A DNA stretch of 53,071 nucleotides, taken from contig JAMCQZ010000008.1 in NCBI GenBank assembly GCA_023380305.1, forward strand, positions 69,588 through 122,658, given 5' to 3'. The notes under the pieces are model-generated. The model saw nothing but the letters and a program-made list of their open reading frames with translations. It had not been told where the DNA came from and ran no database searches. Source of the stretch: Patescibacteria group bacterium. GTDB taxonomy: Bacteria; Patescibacteriota; Minisyncoccia; UBA6257; Colwellbacteraceae. Below, piece by piece: positions 1 through 7,772 of the stretch (the stretch's first letter is position 1; each line of letters begins with the position of its first letter). A program made the translations under genes and the position numbers.

Positions 1-194
1 ATTTTCACCTCGTTCAAAACGTCAGCCACGGATTTACAAACCTCATCCATTTCCACGACCGATCCCCGGCGAAGGCCGGAAGAGGATCGCGTAAAGCCGG
101 CGATAATTTTCATCTTGTCCCCGCGGGCTTCGGCCACCACCGCTTTGATGTTCGCCGACCCGATGTCCAATCCTAGAACCGTGTTTTGAGCCAT
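1..194 (-). CDS. ftsA: Cell division protein FtsA-like ATPase, N-terminal part (cut by window edge)
   Basis: The 64 visible residues begin MAQNTVLGLDIGSANIKAVV, the phosphate-1 motif of the actin-like ATPase fold, and continue into the start of the FtsA/SHS2 region (GLRRGSVVEMDE). FtsA tethers FtsZ to the membrane, and the FtsA signature of a glycine-rich strand followed by a basic, regulated loop fits. PilM and MreB share the fold, but a separate PilM is present at 4.1-5.6 kb, so FtsA is the better call. The gene runs off the left edge. It is the last visible gene of a minus-strand series after ybeY, 9 bases downstream. No Shine-Dalgarno sequence is seen before the ATG. Confidence 0.75.
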   Translation of the reverse strand, partial: MAQNTVLGLDIGSANIKAVVAEARGDKMKIIAGFTRSSSGLRRGSVVEMDEVCKSVADVLNEVK

Positions 195-203
195 ATTTCT
201 CGA

Positions 204-587
204 TTAAATGTCTTGTTTTAACAAGCGGCGAGCCAAAACCCGCTCCTTGTTTTCCATTTTTATTTTATCATTTTTTCGGTTATGGTCATAACCCAGAAGA
301 TGGAGCAGTCCGTGGAGCAGCAGCCGGCCGATGTCGCCGCCGGTTTTTTTGATATACACCGGAGCCAGATAGATCTCGCCGAGGACCTTCTTGTCAGTCT
401 CGGGATGGGGGACCTTCGGTTCCACAAAAGACAAAACCGTCGTCGGCCTGTCCTTCCGCCGGTACTTCGAATTGAGCCCGCGCATCAGGCTGTCGGAAAC
501 GAGGTAAATGGAAACCGAAGAATTCTGACGGCGCATCAAAACGAGTGCCGCCAAGGCCAAAGATTCCAGTCTTTTTTCCAGGGTCAT
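204..587 (-). CDS. ybeY: Endoribonuclease YbeY (16S rRNA maturation factor)
   Basis: 127 residues with the family's zinc-binding signature HGLLHLLGYDH near residues 92-102, preceded by the typical RPTTVLSF and LGEIYLA strands. YbeY is a zinc metallo-endoribonuclease needed for 16S 3'-end processing and ribosome quality control. It is shorter than the usual 150 or so residues because the N-terminal region is trimmed. Its ATG overlaps the TGA of yqeY (ATGA), so the two are translationally linked. Its presence is relevant to the aberrant 16S 3' tail found at 12969-12982. Confidence 0.9.
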   Translation of the reverse strand: MTLEKRLESLALAALVLMRRQNSSVSIYLVSDSLMRGLNSKYRRKDRPTTVLSFVEPKVPHPETDKKVLGEIYLAPVYIKKTGGDIGRLLLHGLLHLLGYDHNRKNDKIKMENKERVLARRLLKQDI

Positions 588-1039
588 TGGCTGCTTCCGA
601 GCACCGACTTAATGATTTCCGCGACGGTCTGGCCGTCGGCTTTGCCCTTTAAGTCCTTCATCGCCTCTTTCATCGCCGATCCGAAATCTTTCGCTCCGGC
701 GGCGACGACTTTCTTCACCACCTCCTCGATAGCCTCGCGGCTCATTTCCGGCGGCAGATATTGATTGATAACTTTTAATTCGCGCTCCTCTTTTTCGGCA
801 AGATCGGTCCGACCGCCCTGGCGGTAGAGATCGATCGCCTCTTTCCTTTTTTTAGCTTCCCGTTTCAAAACGACGACTTCTTCGTCCGTCGTGAGCACGC
901 TCTCTCCGCCGCGACTCCTTTTGGCGATTTCCTCGTTATGAATCGAGGACAAAAGCAAACGCAAAATGCCGACCCTGTCCTGATCAGCATTTTTCATACT
1001 TGATTTCAAATCCTCCTCTATGGTCGGCAATATAGCCAT
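584..1039 (-). CDS. yqeY: GatB/YqeY domain protein
   Basis: 151 residues of the YqeY family: an N-terminal helical part (SMKNADQDRVGILRLLLSSI), then the YqeY core with YLPPEMSREAIEEVV and the C-terminal GxAMKxxMxxLKGKADG signature. The family resembles the tRNA-binding tail domain of the GatB amidotransferase subunit, and its exact role is not settled. It sits directly downstream of rpsU, a very common bacterial pairing, and overlaps ybeY by 4 bases. Seen: family motifs and order. Not known: substrate. Confidence 0.88.
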   Translation of the reverse strand: MAILPTIEEDLKSSMKNADQDRVGILRLLLSSIHNEEIAKRSRGGESVLTTDEEVVVLKREAKKRKEAIDLYRQGGRTDLAEKEERELKVINQYLPPEMSREAIEEVVKKVVAAGAKDFGSAMKEAMKDLKGKADGQTVAEIIKSVLGSSQ

Positions 1040-1043
1040 AGGA

Positions 1044-1259
1044 TTACATCAAGCCAAGTTTCTTCTTTTTTTCGATATCCTTCCTCTTGCGCGCCTTGTA
1101 GAGCGCGGCGATCCTCTCCGACCGCTTGTTGACGTTTCTCCCCTTAAACCTTCTTTTTCTGACCTCCTGGATGATGCCCGACTGCTGGATCTTTTTTCCG
1201 AAACGAAAAATCAGCGATCCGGCGGACTCCCCCTCTTTCTTTTTGACGATGATGGCCAT
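1044..1259 (-). CDS. rpsU: 30S ribosomal protein bS21
   Basis: 71 residues, strongly basic, with the bS21 pattern: MAIIVKKKEGESAGSLIFRF, then a central helix rich in Arg and Lys (VRKRRFKGRNVNKRSERI) and a charged tail. In known ribosomes bS21 lies by the platform next to the 16S 3' end and affects mRNA engagement. That is of interest here because the 16S gene in this window lacks the anti-Shine-Dalgarno core. It lies 4 bases upstream of yqeY and 3 bases downstream of the HIT gene. No Shine-Dalgarno sequence precedes the ATG. Confidence 0.88.
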   Translation of the reverse strand: MAIIVKKKEGESAGSLIFRFGKKIQQSGIIQEVRKRRFKGRNVNKRSERIAALYKARKRKDIEKKKKLGLM

Positions 1260-1262
1260 ATT

Positions 1263-1673
1263 TTATTGCATTCTTAAAATTTTGTTCTTCGTCTCCGCAA
1301 GACTCTCCGCCGGCGGGCAATGAACCACCGAATGGAGCGATCCTCCGCCGTCGTTCTCGAATCTCGGAATGACGTGAATGTGCAGATGATCAATCGATTG
1401 CCCACTGATTTTACCGTGGTTTATGCCTATTGTAAACCCCCGCGGATCCAAGGCTTTTTGGAGAATACCGGTCACTTTTTTTACCGCCCCGAAAACCGGA
1501 CAAACATCTTCGTCAGGCAAATCCAAAATGTTTTCGGCGTGTTTTTTGGGAATGATCAAAGTATGACCTTCGGTCAAAGGATGGGCGTCCAAAAAAGCCG
1601 TTACATAATCGTCCTCGTAGATGATCTCCGAGGGGATCTCGCCGCTCCCAATCTTGCAGAACAAACAATCCAT
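1263..1673 (-). CDS. HIT family (histidine triad) nucleotide hydrolase
   Basis: 136 residues with CLFCKI near the N-terminus, a zinc-type start common in this family, the mid region AFLDAHPLTEGHTLIIPKKH, and the catalytic triad HLHIHVIP near residues 103-110. HIT proteins of this size (HinT/Fhit-like) hydrolyse AMP-lysine, AMP-NH2 or dinucleoside polyphosphates; the substrate cannot be read from the sequence. It is packed between hisS, 4 bases upstream, and rpsU, 3 bases downstream, which suggests a translation-linked operon. Confidence 0.92.
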   Translation of the reverse strand: MDCLFCKIGSGEIPSEIIYEDDYVTAFLDAHPLTEGHTLIIPKKHAENILDLPDEDVCPVFGAVKKVTGILQKALDPRGFTIGINHGKISGQSIDHLHIHVIPRFENDGGGSLHSVVHCPPAESLAETKNKILRMQ

Positions 1674-1677
1674 TATT

Positions 1678-3015
1678 TTATTTGCGCATTTTCTCTTTCA
1701 GGGTCTCGACGATCATTTTTAAAGGCACCGTCTCCTGGCCGCCGGTTTTCATATCTCGGACAATGACGCTTTCTTCGTAAACTTCCTTCTGGCCGATAAT
1801 GATGGCGAAGGGCGACCCCTCTTTGTCCGCGGCTTTCAACTGGGCCTGGAGAGAATCCTTGCCGAGTGCCGCCGCGGTTTTGATGTTCTCCTTCCTAAAC
1901 TGTTCGATCAAGGCAAAGGATTTTTTCTTGGCCAAATCCCCCACGTGAATGACAAAAATCTTTTCTGCGGATTTTTTCGGGGGCAAAAGATTGTTCGTTT
2001 TGATCACTTCGATGATGCGCTCTATGCCCGCGGCCACTCCGACGGCCGGGATCAGCTTTCCGGACAAGGCTTCACCCAAATAGTCGTAACGTCCGCCACC
2101 CATCAAGGCCAAATCGCTCTGGTCGGAAAAAATTTCAAAAACAGTGCGGCTGTAATAATCGAGTCCGCGGACCAAATACGGATTCAAGCTGTAGGGAAGA
2201 CCAACCTCGTCCAAATATTCCAAGACCCCCTTCAGGTGTTGCCGGCAGGAAAAACAAAGATTATCGAGAATGCTCGGAGCCTGGGCTTTCAAATTGGCGC
2301 AGATCTCGCTCTTGCAGTCGAGAAGACGCAAAGGATTGGTCTCCAGCCGCCTTTCGCAATCCCTGCAGACTACTTTGGTTTTTTTGGCGGCGTTGATCTC
2401 TTTTTTATAAAACTCCTGCAATTTTTTCCGGTAGTTCGGCCGGCAGGTCTTGCAGCCGATGCTGTTTAGCTGGATTGCCAAGTTCTTGAGTTTTAAAGAT
2501 TCTAAAAACCTCGCCCCAGCGACGATCACCTCGGCATCGTAAACCGGATCCGATTCTCCGCCGACGGATTCGAAACCCATCTGATAAAATTCGCGGTAGC
2601 GGCCGGCCTGGGGATTCTCGTGCCGAAAGGCCGGACCAAAATAATAAACCTGCAAGGGCTGGCTGACGCGACTTAGACCGTGTTCGATATAAGCCCGCAT
2701 CACCGGCGCCGTCATTTCCGGACGCAAAGCCAGATGATCGCCGCCGCGGGTCTTCAAAACATACATCTCTTTTTCGACGATATCGGTCGCTTCGCCGACG
2801 CCCCGCACAAAGAGGTCGACGCTCTCGAGCATCGGCGTTTCGATGCGGTCGAACCCATAGAAAGCGGCCGTATCCTTGACCGCCTGTTCCACCCTTTCCC
2901 AATACCAGGCGTCTTCGGGAAGAATATCGTGCATCCCCTTGGGCGCTTGCAAGACCGCCGGCTTCACGGGTTTCGAGGCTTTGGCGACCTTAATTTTTTT
3001 GGTGGCAGCGGCCAT
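1678..3015 (-). CDS. hisS: Histidine-tRNA ligase
   Basis: 445 residues, class II aminoacyl-tRNA synthetase. Motif 1 lies in APKGMHDILPEDAWYWERV, motif 2 in FGPAFRHENPQAGRYREFYQ, the histidine-specific LVRGLDYYSRTVFEI follows, and motif 3 is VGVAAGIERI. A Cys-rich zinc-type insertion is visible around residues 190-265 (CKTCRPNY, CRDC, CKSEIC, CFSC). The C-terminal anticodon-binding domain (FVIHVGDLAKKKSFALIEQF) is complete. A short lysine-rich N-terminal extension (about 25 residues) precedes the usual start. Downstream of lepB and upstream of the HIT gene. Confidence 0.97.
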   Translation of the reverse strand: MAAATKKIKVAKASKPVKPAVLQAPKGMHDILPEDAWYWERVEQAVKDTAAFYGFDRIETPMLESVDLFVRGVGEATDIVEKEMYVLKTRGGDHLALRPEMTAPVMRAYIEHGLSRVSQPLQVYYFGPAFRHENPQAGRYREFYQMGFESVGGESDPVYDAEVIVAGARFLESLKLKNLAIQLNSIGCKTCRPNYRKKLQEFYKKEINAAKKTKVVCRDCERRLETNPLRLLDCKSEICANLKAQAPSILDNLCFSCRQHLKGVLEYLDEVGLPYSLNPYLVRGLDYYSRTVFEIFSDQSDLALMGGGRYDYLGEALSGKLIPAVGVAAGIERIIEVIKTNNLLPPKKSAEKIFVIHVGDLAKKKSFALIEQFRKENIKTAAALGKDSLQAQLKAADKEGSPFAIIIGQKEVYEESVIVRDMKTGGQETVPLKMIVETLKEKMRK

Positions 3016-3029
3016 ATTGAATTATTGGA

Positions 3030-3572
3030 TTACGGCAAGGCCGAAAGGCCCTTTTCTTTCAATGCGTTTATGGCCCCAAACGGCCAGAGGCGCATCTGCA
3101 CCAAACCGACGATTTTTTCCCGCGACAAAGGCCCCCAATTGCGGGAATCGAAGCTGACGATACGGTTGTCTCCGAGAACAAAAAACTGGTTGGCTCCGAG
3201 GGTGAATTCGCTCTGTTGCAAAGTGCGCGTTACCGTTCCTTCGGGGAGATAGCTCTCGTCGAGTTTCGATTTGTTCACGAAGACTTCCCCGTCTTCGACA
3301 GCCACCGTCTCTCCCGGCAAACCGATAACCCGTTTGATATAGTATTGCTTCTCCTCGGTCGGGGCGCGGAAAACAATCACGTCTCCGCGTTCGGGATTTT
3401 TGAAACGATAGGAAATTTCGTCGACGAGCAAAAAATCGCCGTCGTCGAAGTTCGGTTCCATGCTGGCGCCCTGAACCAAAAAAGGCTGGGCTAAAAATTT
3501 GAAGGCGGAGGCGACAATGATCGCGATCGCCGCCACTTCAATGAATTCCCAGACCGCCAATAATTGCTTCAT
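3030..3572 (-). CDS. lepB: Signal peptidase I
   Basis: 180 residues with one N-terminal membrane helix (IEVAAIAIIVASAFKFLA) and the S26 family boxes: catalytic serine in GASMEPNFDDGD, catalytic lysine in YYIKRVIGLPGETV, and the GDNR box followed by SFDSRNWGPLSRE. It cleaves signal peptides from exported proteins, many of which occur in this window. I place the start at 3572 (MKQLLAVWEF) rather than at the longer ATG at 3581 because the best minus promoter (3585-3613) would start RNA at about 3578, just downstream of the upper ATG. Divergent from pth. Confidence 0.93.
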   Translation of the reverse strand: MKQLLAVWEFIEVAAIAIIVASAFKFLAQPFLVQGASMEPNFDDGDFLLVDEISYRFKNPERGDVIVFRAPTEEKQYYIKRVIGLPGETVAVEDGEVFVNKSKLDESYLPEGTVTRTLQQSEFTLGANQFFVLGDNRIVSFDSRNWGPLSREKIVGLVQMRLWPFGAINALKEKGLSALP

Positions 3573-3613
3573 CTGCCGCATTTTAATACAATTTAAGCTG
3601 ATGAGCAAGTCAA
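3564..3613. promoter_or_regulatory. Overlapping divergent promoters for lepB and pth
   Basis: On plus, TTGCTT (3564-3569), a 17-base spacer and TACAAT (3587-3592) would start pth RNA near 3599, two bases before its ATG. On minus, TTGACT (reverse of 3608-3613), a 17-base spacer and TGTATT (reverse of 3585-3590) would serve lepB. The two -10 boxes overlap, so the polymerases would exclude each other. Confidence 0.5.
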
Positions 3614-4140
3614 AAATCATTTTCGGATTGGGCAATCCGGGAACGGAATACGAGAGCACCTACCATAACGCCGGAAGACTTTTTTTGGACTTTTTGGCCA
3701 AGAAAATCGCTCCCGAAAACCAATGGGAAACCGCCAAAAAAGAGGGTTTTGAATTTTTGAGGGCCGACGGGATGATCCTTATAAAGTCGCTTGGATTTAT
3801 GAACGAATCAGGACAAACCGCCAGGCTGGCGTTAAAACGCTTCGATTCCGGACCCGAGAACCTTGTCGTTGTTCACGACGATTCGGACATCGGTCTCGGC
3901 TCCTACAAATTATCCGATGATCGCGGTTCAGCCGGCCATAAAGGGACTCAGTCGATCATCGATTATTTAAAAACACAAAGCTTCTTGAGAATCCGCATCG
4001 GCGTCCGGCCGTCGAATCAAAAGAGCCAGGCGGGCGACTTCGTGCTAAAGACGATTTCCAAGCCGAATATGCTTGCCTTGAAAAAAGTATTCTCAGAAAT
4101 TCTCGCTTGCCACTTTGAAAGTAACGATAAAGGTGACTGA
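3601..4140 (+). CDS. pth: Peptidyl-tRNA hydrolase
   Basis: 179 residues, bacterial Pth family. Visible are FGLGNPGTEYESTYHNAG with the conserved Asn and catalytic His, GFMNESGQ with the Met-Asn pair, and VVVHDDSDIGLG with the conserved Asp. It releases peptides from peptidyl-tRNA that has dropped off ribosomes. The usual GHNG loop reads GHKG here: the Asn next to the conserved His is Lys. The ATG at 3601 is chosen because the family start (MSKSKIIFGLGNPG) is there. Its 3' end overlaps the convergent PilM-PilN gene by 48 bases. Confidence 0.93.
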   Translation: MSKSKIIFGLGNPGTEYESTYHNAGRLFLDFLAKKIAPENQWETAKKEGFEFLRADGMILIKSLGFMNESGQTARLALKRFDSGPENLVVVHDDSDIGLGSYKLSDDRGSAGHKGTQSIIDYLKTQSFLRIRIGVRPSNQKSQAGDFVLKTISKPNMLALKKVFSEILACHFESNDKGD

Positions 4141-5628
4141 TCCGTCCGGATCGACCACCAAGTTCGCAAGCGGCTGTTCCACTTTCTGAAGCTGGGGAGT
4201 CGCCTTGAGCCTGTCGACGAATCTTTTCGACAGGTCGAGAGACGGAGAAGAGGCATTTAGAGTGATGCTGCCGTCAATCGGCTGGGTGGCGATCCTCAAA
4301 ATCGTGGCGTCGGTGCCCGCCAATTCTTTGATTTTTTTCAAAAACGGCGAAATAACCGTCTCCTGCCTCTTGGCGTCAGCCACCAGCCGCACCAAAGAAT
4401 TGAAACTGTCGACTTGGGCTCTTAGGGCGCTGTATTCTTGGTTTTCGCTCGCAGGGAGACTGATCGCCTGGCTCGCAATCAAGTTGTCTTTTATCCGACG
4501 CAAGAACAAATCGCTTCCGCTGTAAAGCACTGCGAGGAACGCCAGGGTAACCAAAAAAGCACTCCGCCAAGCATCCACCAGATTCAAAGATTGTTCTTGA
4601 AAATATTCTTCTTTGACGCTGATGGCGTTCAGGCTGATGAATTGGTCCTTCGATCTCGGCATGGCGCCCCTGATGGCCGCGCCCAAAACCGCCGACCAAT
4701 CCGCCGGCAAGCCGGCGGTCGCCGTCAATGAAAACTCCTGGGTGTTAATTTGAGGAAACCGCGACTTGATAGAAGCGGAAATTTTGGCGGCCAAATCCTC
4801 GGAGAAAACAAATATTTTCTCGATGGAAGTGTTGAAACGGCTGCTCGCGAAATTCAAAACGCGTTCGATTTCCGTAAACAGCACCTGTTCCAGATCGGCA
4901 AAGGCGATCTGCCGGCCGCCGGGACCAACGGATTTCCAAGGATAAAAATAATCAAAATAAAGATTGTTGTTTTTGATTATGGCGAAGTTCAAGCCGTCGA
5001 CGGCGACATTCAAAACCACGTAGGTCGATTTGGGGTCGACAATCTTTAAATAATCCATTGCCCTCGTCAGGCTCAAACTCTGAAACTCGATGGCGATCGG
5101 ACTAAACCCGGCTTCCTTCAAAAGGGACAGCCATTCGTCGGCGGTCGAGCTCGGAATAAAGGCGCCGAGAAGCTCTAATTGGCGGCCTCCATTCGCGACG
5201 ATACCCACGGGTTGATAGCTGTAATAGGCTTGTTTCAAATCTATCGGGGAAATCATCTGGAGATTTAAAAGAGCCGCTTCCTGCAAAGCCTTTTCCTCCA
5301 GGCTCGGAACGGTAAAAATCCTCGAATAAACAAGATTATCCTGCAGAGAAACGATGACATTGGCCTGACGGTCGCCCTTCGGGGAAACAACATAGGATTT
5401 CAAGGTCTCGAGCGCCTGCTTCGTCAAGGCCCGATTTTTTACCCGACCGCCCTCGATCAATCCGGGGGGCAAACGCAACGAAGCTTTAATCAGACGATTG
5501 TTTTCGTCGATCCGGACATACTTTAAAGAAGAGTCGTTGATACTCAACCCTCCCACTGGTTTAAAGGGGTTGATCAGTCTCCAGAAGGCCGCCAGTTTGT
5601 TTTTAGATTTGATTAAATTTTCCGTCAT
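4093..5628 (-). CDS. pilM: Type IV pilus assembly PilM-PilN fusion protein
   Basis: 511 residues. Residues about 20-320 are PilM-like (actin/SHS2 fold: GGLSINDSSLKYVRI at the start, then VPSLEEKALQEAALLNLQ, typical of pilus PilM). A linker containing QFISLNAISVKE follows, resembling the PilN cytoplasmic segment that normally binds PilM, then one membrane helix near 345-370 (FLVTLAFLAVLYSGSDLFL) and a PilN-like periplasmic coil and ferredoxin-like domain. Usually these are two proteins whose contact aligns the inner-membrane platform; here they are one chain. Last gene of the pilus operon, convergent with pth. Confidence 0.85.
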   Translation of the reverse strand: MTENLIKSKNKLAAFWRLINPFKPVGGLSINDSSLKYVRIDENNRLIKASLRLPPGLIEGGRVKNRALTKQALETLKSYVVSPKGDRQANVIVSLQDNLVYSRIFTVPSLEEKALQEAALLNLQMISPIDLKQAYYSYQPVGIVANGGRQLELLGAFIPSSTADEWLSLLKEAGFSPIAIEFQSLSLTRAMDYLKIVDPKSTYVVLNVAVDGLNFAIIKNNNLYFDYFYPWKSVGPGGRQIAFADLEQVLFTEIERVLNFASSRFNTSIEKIFVFSEDLAAKISASIKSRFPQINTQEFSLTATAGLPADWSAVLGAAIRGAMPRSKDQFISLNAISVKEEYFQEQSLNLVDAWRSAFLVTLAFLAVLYSGSDLFLRRIKDNLIASQAISLPASENQEYSALRAQVDSFNSLVRLVADAKRQETVISPFLKKIKELAGTDATILRIATQPIDGSITLNASSPSLDLSKRFVDRLKATPQLQKVEQPLANLVVDPDGSVTFIVTFKVASENF

Positions 5629-5629
5629 A

Positions 5630-6100
5630 TTAAACCGCTATTTCTTTGATATAACTCACCCTGATTTCCCGCGTCGCCGGATCGACTGAAAGCACCGCTT
5701 CGACTTTCCTTCTCCGACTTGCGGCAAAACCCAGGGAACGCACTCGGAAATAGCATCCCCAGACAACACTGCAACTCCCGAATTTGGCGCTCAAATCTAT
5801 GGGGTCTTTTTCCACGGTGATCTCGGCCTTGCGCTCGCCTTGCGTTCCCGGCGTTCCGGTAACAGTCAAATTGTAAGAAGCTTGGTAATCTCCTCTGATA
5901 ATTTTATAGATGGCGTCATCGACGCCTGCGCGCGCCGTGAAAAGCGCCTCCGTCGAGAACCTCATGCCCGAACCGCTCTGGGTGAAAGCGTAACCGACAA
6001 CCACGCCGGCGATGGCGAGCTCCATAATAATGCCGCCGATCATGAGGACCGTCGGTAAAGTCGCTACTCCTGGTGATTTTTTATCGCATGAATAATTCAT
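5630..6100 (-). CDS. Single-pass pilus operon protein, PilX-like
   Basis: 156 residues with one N-terminal membrane helix (LPTVLMIGGIIMELAIAGVVVGYAF) followed by a soluble domain. GVATLPTVLMIGG resembles the N-termini of proteins found beside Parcubacteria pilins, and the segment FSTEALFTARAGVDDAIYKI recalls PilX-like minor pilin chaperones. It has no classic prepilin GFTLxE site. The start is placed at 6100: a longer frame begins with TTG at 6115 but would overlap the upstream stop. Between the repeat protein and the PilM-PilN fusion gene, so probably a pilus tip or assembly factor. Function is inferred from context only. Confidence 0.7.
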   Translation of the reverse strand: MNYSCDKKSPGVATLPTVLMIGGIIMELAIAGVVVGYAFTQSGSGMRFSTEALFTARAGVDDAIYKIIRGDYQASYNLTVTGTPGTQGERKAEITVEKDPIDLSAKFGSCSVVWGCYFRVRSLGFAASRRRKVEAVLSVDPATREIRVSYIKEIAV

Positions 6101-6102
6101 CT

Positions 6103-7119
6103 TTATGGGCTCCAATTAACGATCACTCCGCTCACTTGCGGCGCGAGCGTCCGGGTCAAATCGCTCAAGATAACCATCCGATAACGGAAATATCTCTTGT
6201 TCGAATGCGTCTCTTTGTTTTTAATCGGCATGGGCACGTCCGGTCCGGAAGCGGCGTACAAATCGTCGGCAGCCGTGGTTCCGAGGGGCCCCAGAAAGGC
6301 GCCGTCGCCGGAAGTCTTCGAGCCGCCCCAACCGATATTCTGGTCGCAAGTCGGGGCGTTGGTCGCGCCGTTGCCGCAGTTCGAGGTGGCGAGCTGAAAT
6401 CTGACGTCTCCGGAATTAGCCACCCCTTTCCACAATATATAATTATAAGCCACTCCATCGACCTCGTCAGTATCAAAGGTGCTCGAGATCACCTCCCCCT
6501 CCAACGGCTCGATTGTCCAACCGGTCATCACTTTGTAATCGACCAGGCCGCAAATGCCGCTGGGATAACCCTCGTGAGGATTATTGCAGTTAAAGCTGAT
6601 CCAGCCGATAATGTCGTTCCACGCGAACCCCTCGAACTCCGCCTGTCCCGGATAAGAGACGCTGTTTACAACAGTCACTCCATAGTCGTGGCCCGCGCAA
6701 CCGCTCGTTCCCGCATTTTCACAGCTCAAACTGATCCAGCCAACGGCGTCGGACCAGGCCCAACCGGATAATTTACCGGTTTCGGTATTCGATACTTTAT
6801 AACTTACCGGGGTGCAGCTAGAGCCCGCCGGACCGCTCGCACAATTCAAAGATATATATTGCCAAGGGGCCGCTCCGTCTCCTTTGGCGCTGTACCTGGC
6901 GTATCCCTGGAGTTCGGTCATTGCGACATTAACCGTATCGGTGGAATAAAAATCTATCCATCCCGCGACATCGCTCCAGGCCCAATGAAGATAAGCCGGG
7001 GGAGCGTCCGCCGCGATATTTGTCGCGGCCACCGCGGTTTGCAAGGCAAAAATTAAAGCGAGCGCGAATAAGATAAGTGAGCATCCGAATAAAATCTTGT
7101 CCTTATTCATCATTTTCAT
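6103..7119 (-). CDS. Secreted pilus-operon protein with W-A-W-S-D/G-W-I repeats
   Basis: 338 residues with a clear signal peptide (ILFGCSLILFALALIFALQTAVAA). The mature part holds three spaced copies of a motif of the form (W/F)AW(S/N)DxxGWI(S/D): WAWSDVAGWIDF, WAWSDAVGWISLSC and FAWNDIIGWISFNC, roughly 60-75 residues apart, with Cys pairs in copies 2 and 3. The rest has no family I recognise. The repeat type is frequent in secreted proteins of Parcubacteria, with unknown function. Its ATG overlaps the TGA of the upstream pseudopilin (ATGA), so it is made with the pilus proteins and may sit on the pilus or in the envelope. Confidence 0.75.
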   Translation of the reverse strand: MKMMNKDKILFGCSLILFALALIFALQTAVAATNIAADAPPAYLHWAWSDVAGWIDFYSTDTVNVAMTELQGYARYSAKGDGAAPWQYISLNCASGPAGSSCTPVSYKVSNTETGKLSGWAWSDAVGWISLSCENAGTSGCAGHDYGVTVVNSVSYPGQAEFEGFAWNDIIGWISFNCNNPHEGYPSGICGLVDYKVMTGWTIEPLEGEVISSTFDTDEVDGVAYNYILWKGVANSGDVRFQLATSNCGNGATNAPTCDQNIGWGGSKTSGDGAFLGPLGTTAADDLYAASGPDVPMPIKNKETHSNKRYFRYRMVILSDLTRTLAPQVSGVIVNWSP

Positions 7120-7772
7120 TCCGTAATAAGCGTTATCCCGCCGTTATCGGGGGTAAAATCGACGGTCGAAGACACGGATGAAAAACCGTGCGGGGCGGCC
7201 GAAACCGTATACGGACCCTCCAGCCCAGGTCCGGCGGACCAGGCGGAAAAAAGCGCCGAGATATTCCGCGATCGGGTCAGATAGCCGACTATTTCGAAGG
7301 ATTGATCTGTCGGCCAGGTAACAGTTACCACTATTTTCTGGGTCGAAGGATCGTCCGTGCCTCCGGACTCGACGATGTTGTCGCTCCCGTCCCTCAAAAC
7401 ATTTTGAATATAAAAAGACTTGGTGAAAGTCGTGCCGTCGATAGCCGACGAGGTTGTTCCGTTATTGATCGCGAAACTTGTCTTGCCGGCCACGGTTACC
7501 ACGGATAAATAATGCGGATTGGTGGTTGACGGATTCACGTATTTCGTCGCGAGGTAGACGGCGTTCCAATTGGCCTCGGCTAAAACCCGCACGTTGTCGA
7601 GCTCTTGGCTGGCCAAACGGCTGGCGTTATTCAATTGTCTCGTCGACGCGCTCGAACGAACCGAAAGAAAAAGAGCGGTACTTACGCCGCCGATCATCAC
7701 GGCGCCGACCGCCAGCGCCACCAACGCTTCGATGAGCGACTGGCCCTTAATATGTGACCGTGCCGTTTGCAT
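7116..7772 (-). CDS. Minor pseudopilin, PilV-like
   Basis: 218 residues with a type III (prepilin) leader: KGQSLIEALVALAVGAVMIGGV, where cleavage would fall after the Gly and Glu is at +5, followed by the hydrophobic helix that packs into the pilus core. The soluble domain is beta-rich (SVVTVAGKTSFAI, KIVVTVTWP, the latter typical of PilV/GspI). It overlaps the upstream pseudopilin gene by 26 bases and the downstream repeat protein by 4. A prepilin peptidase needed to process it is not in the window. Confidence 0.85.
   Translation of the reverse strand: MQTARSHIKGQSLIEALVALAVGAVMIGGVSTALFLSVRSSASTRQLNNASRLASQELDNVRVLAEANWNAVYLATKYVNPSTTNPHYLSVVTVAGKTSFAINNGTTSSAIDGTTFTKSFYIQNVLRDGSDNIVESGGTDDPSTQKIVVTVTWPTDQSFEIVGYLTRSRNISALFSAWSAGPGLEGPYTVSAAPHGFSSVSSTVDFTPDNGGITLITE

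Noticed and set aside
3499-3600. Longer pth start upstream
   Set aside because: The family starts at MSKSKIIFGLG (3601); upstream codons overlap lepB and lack similarity.
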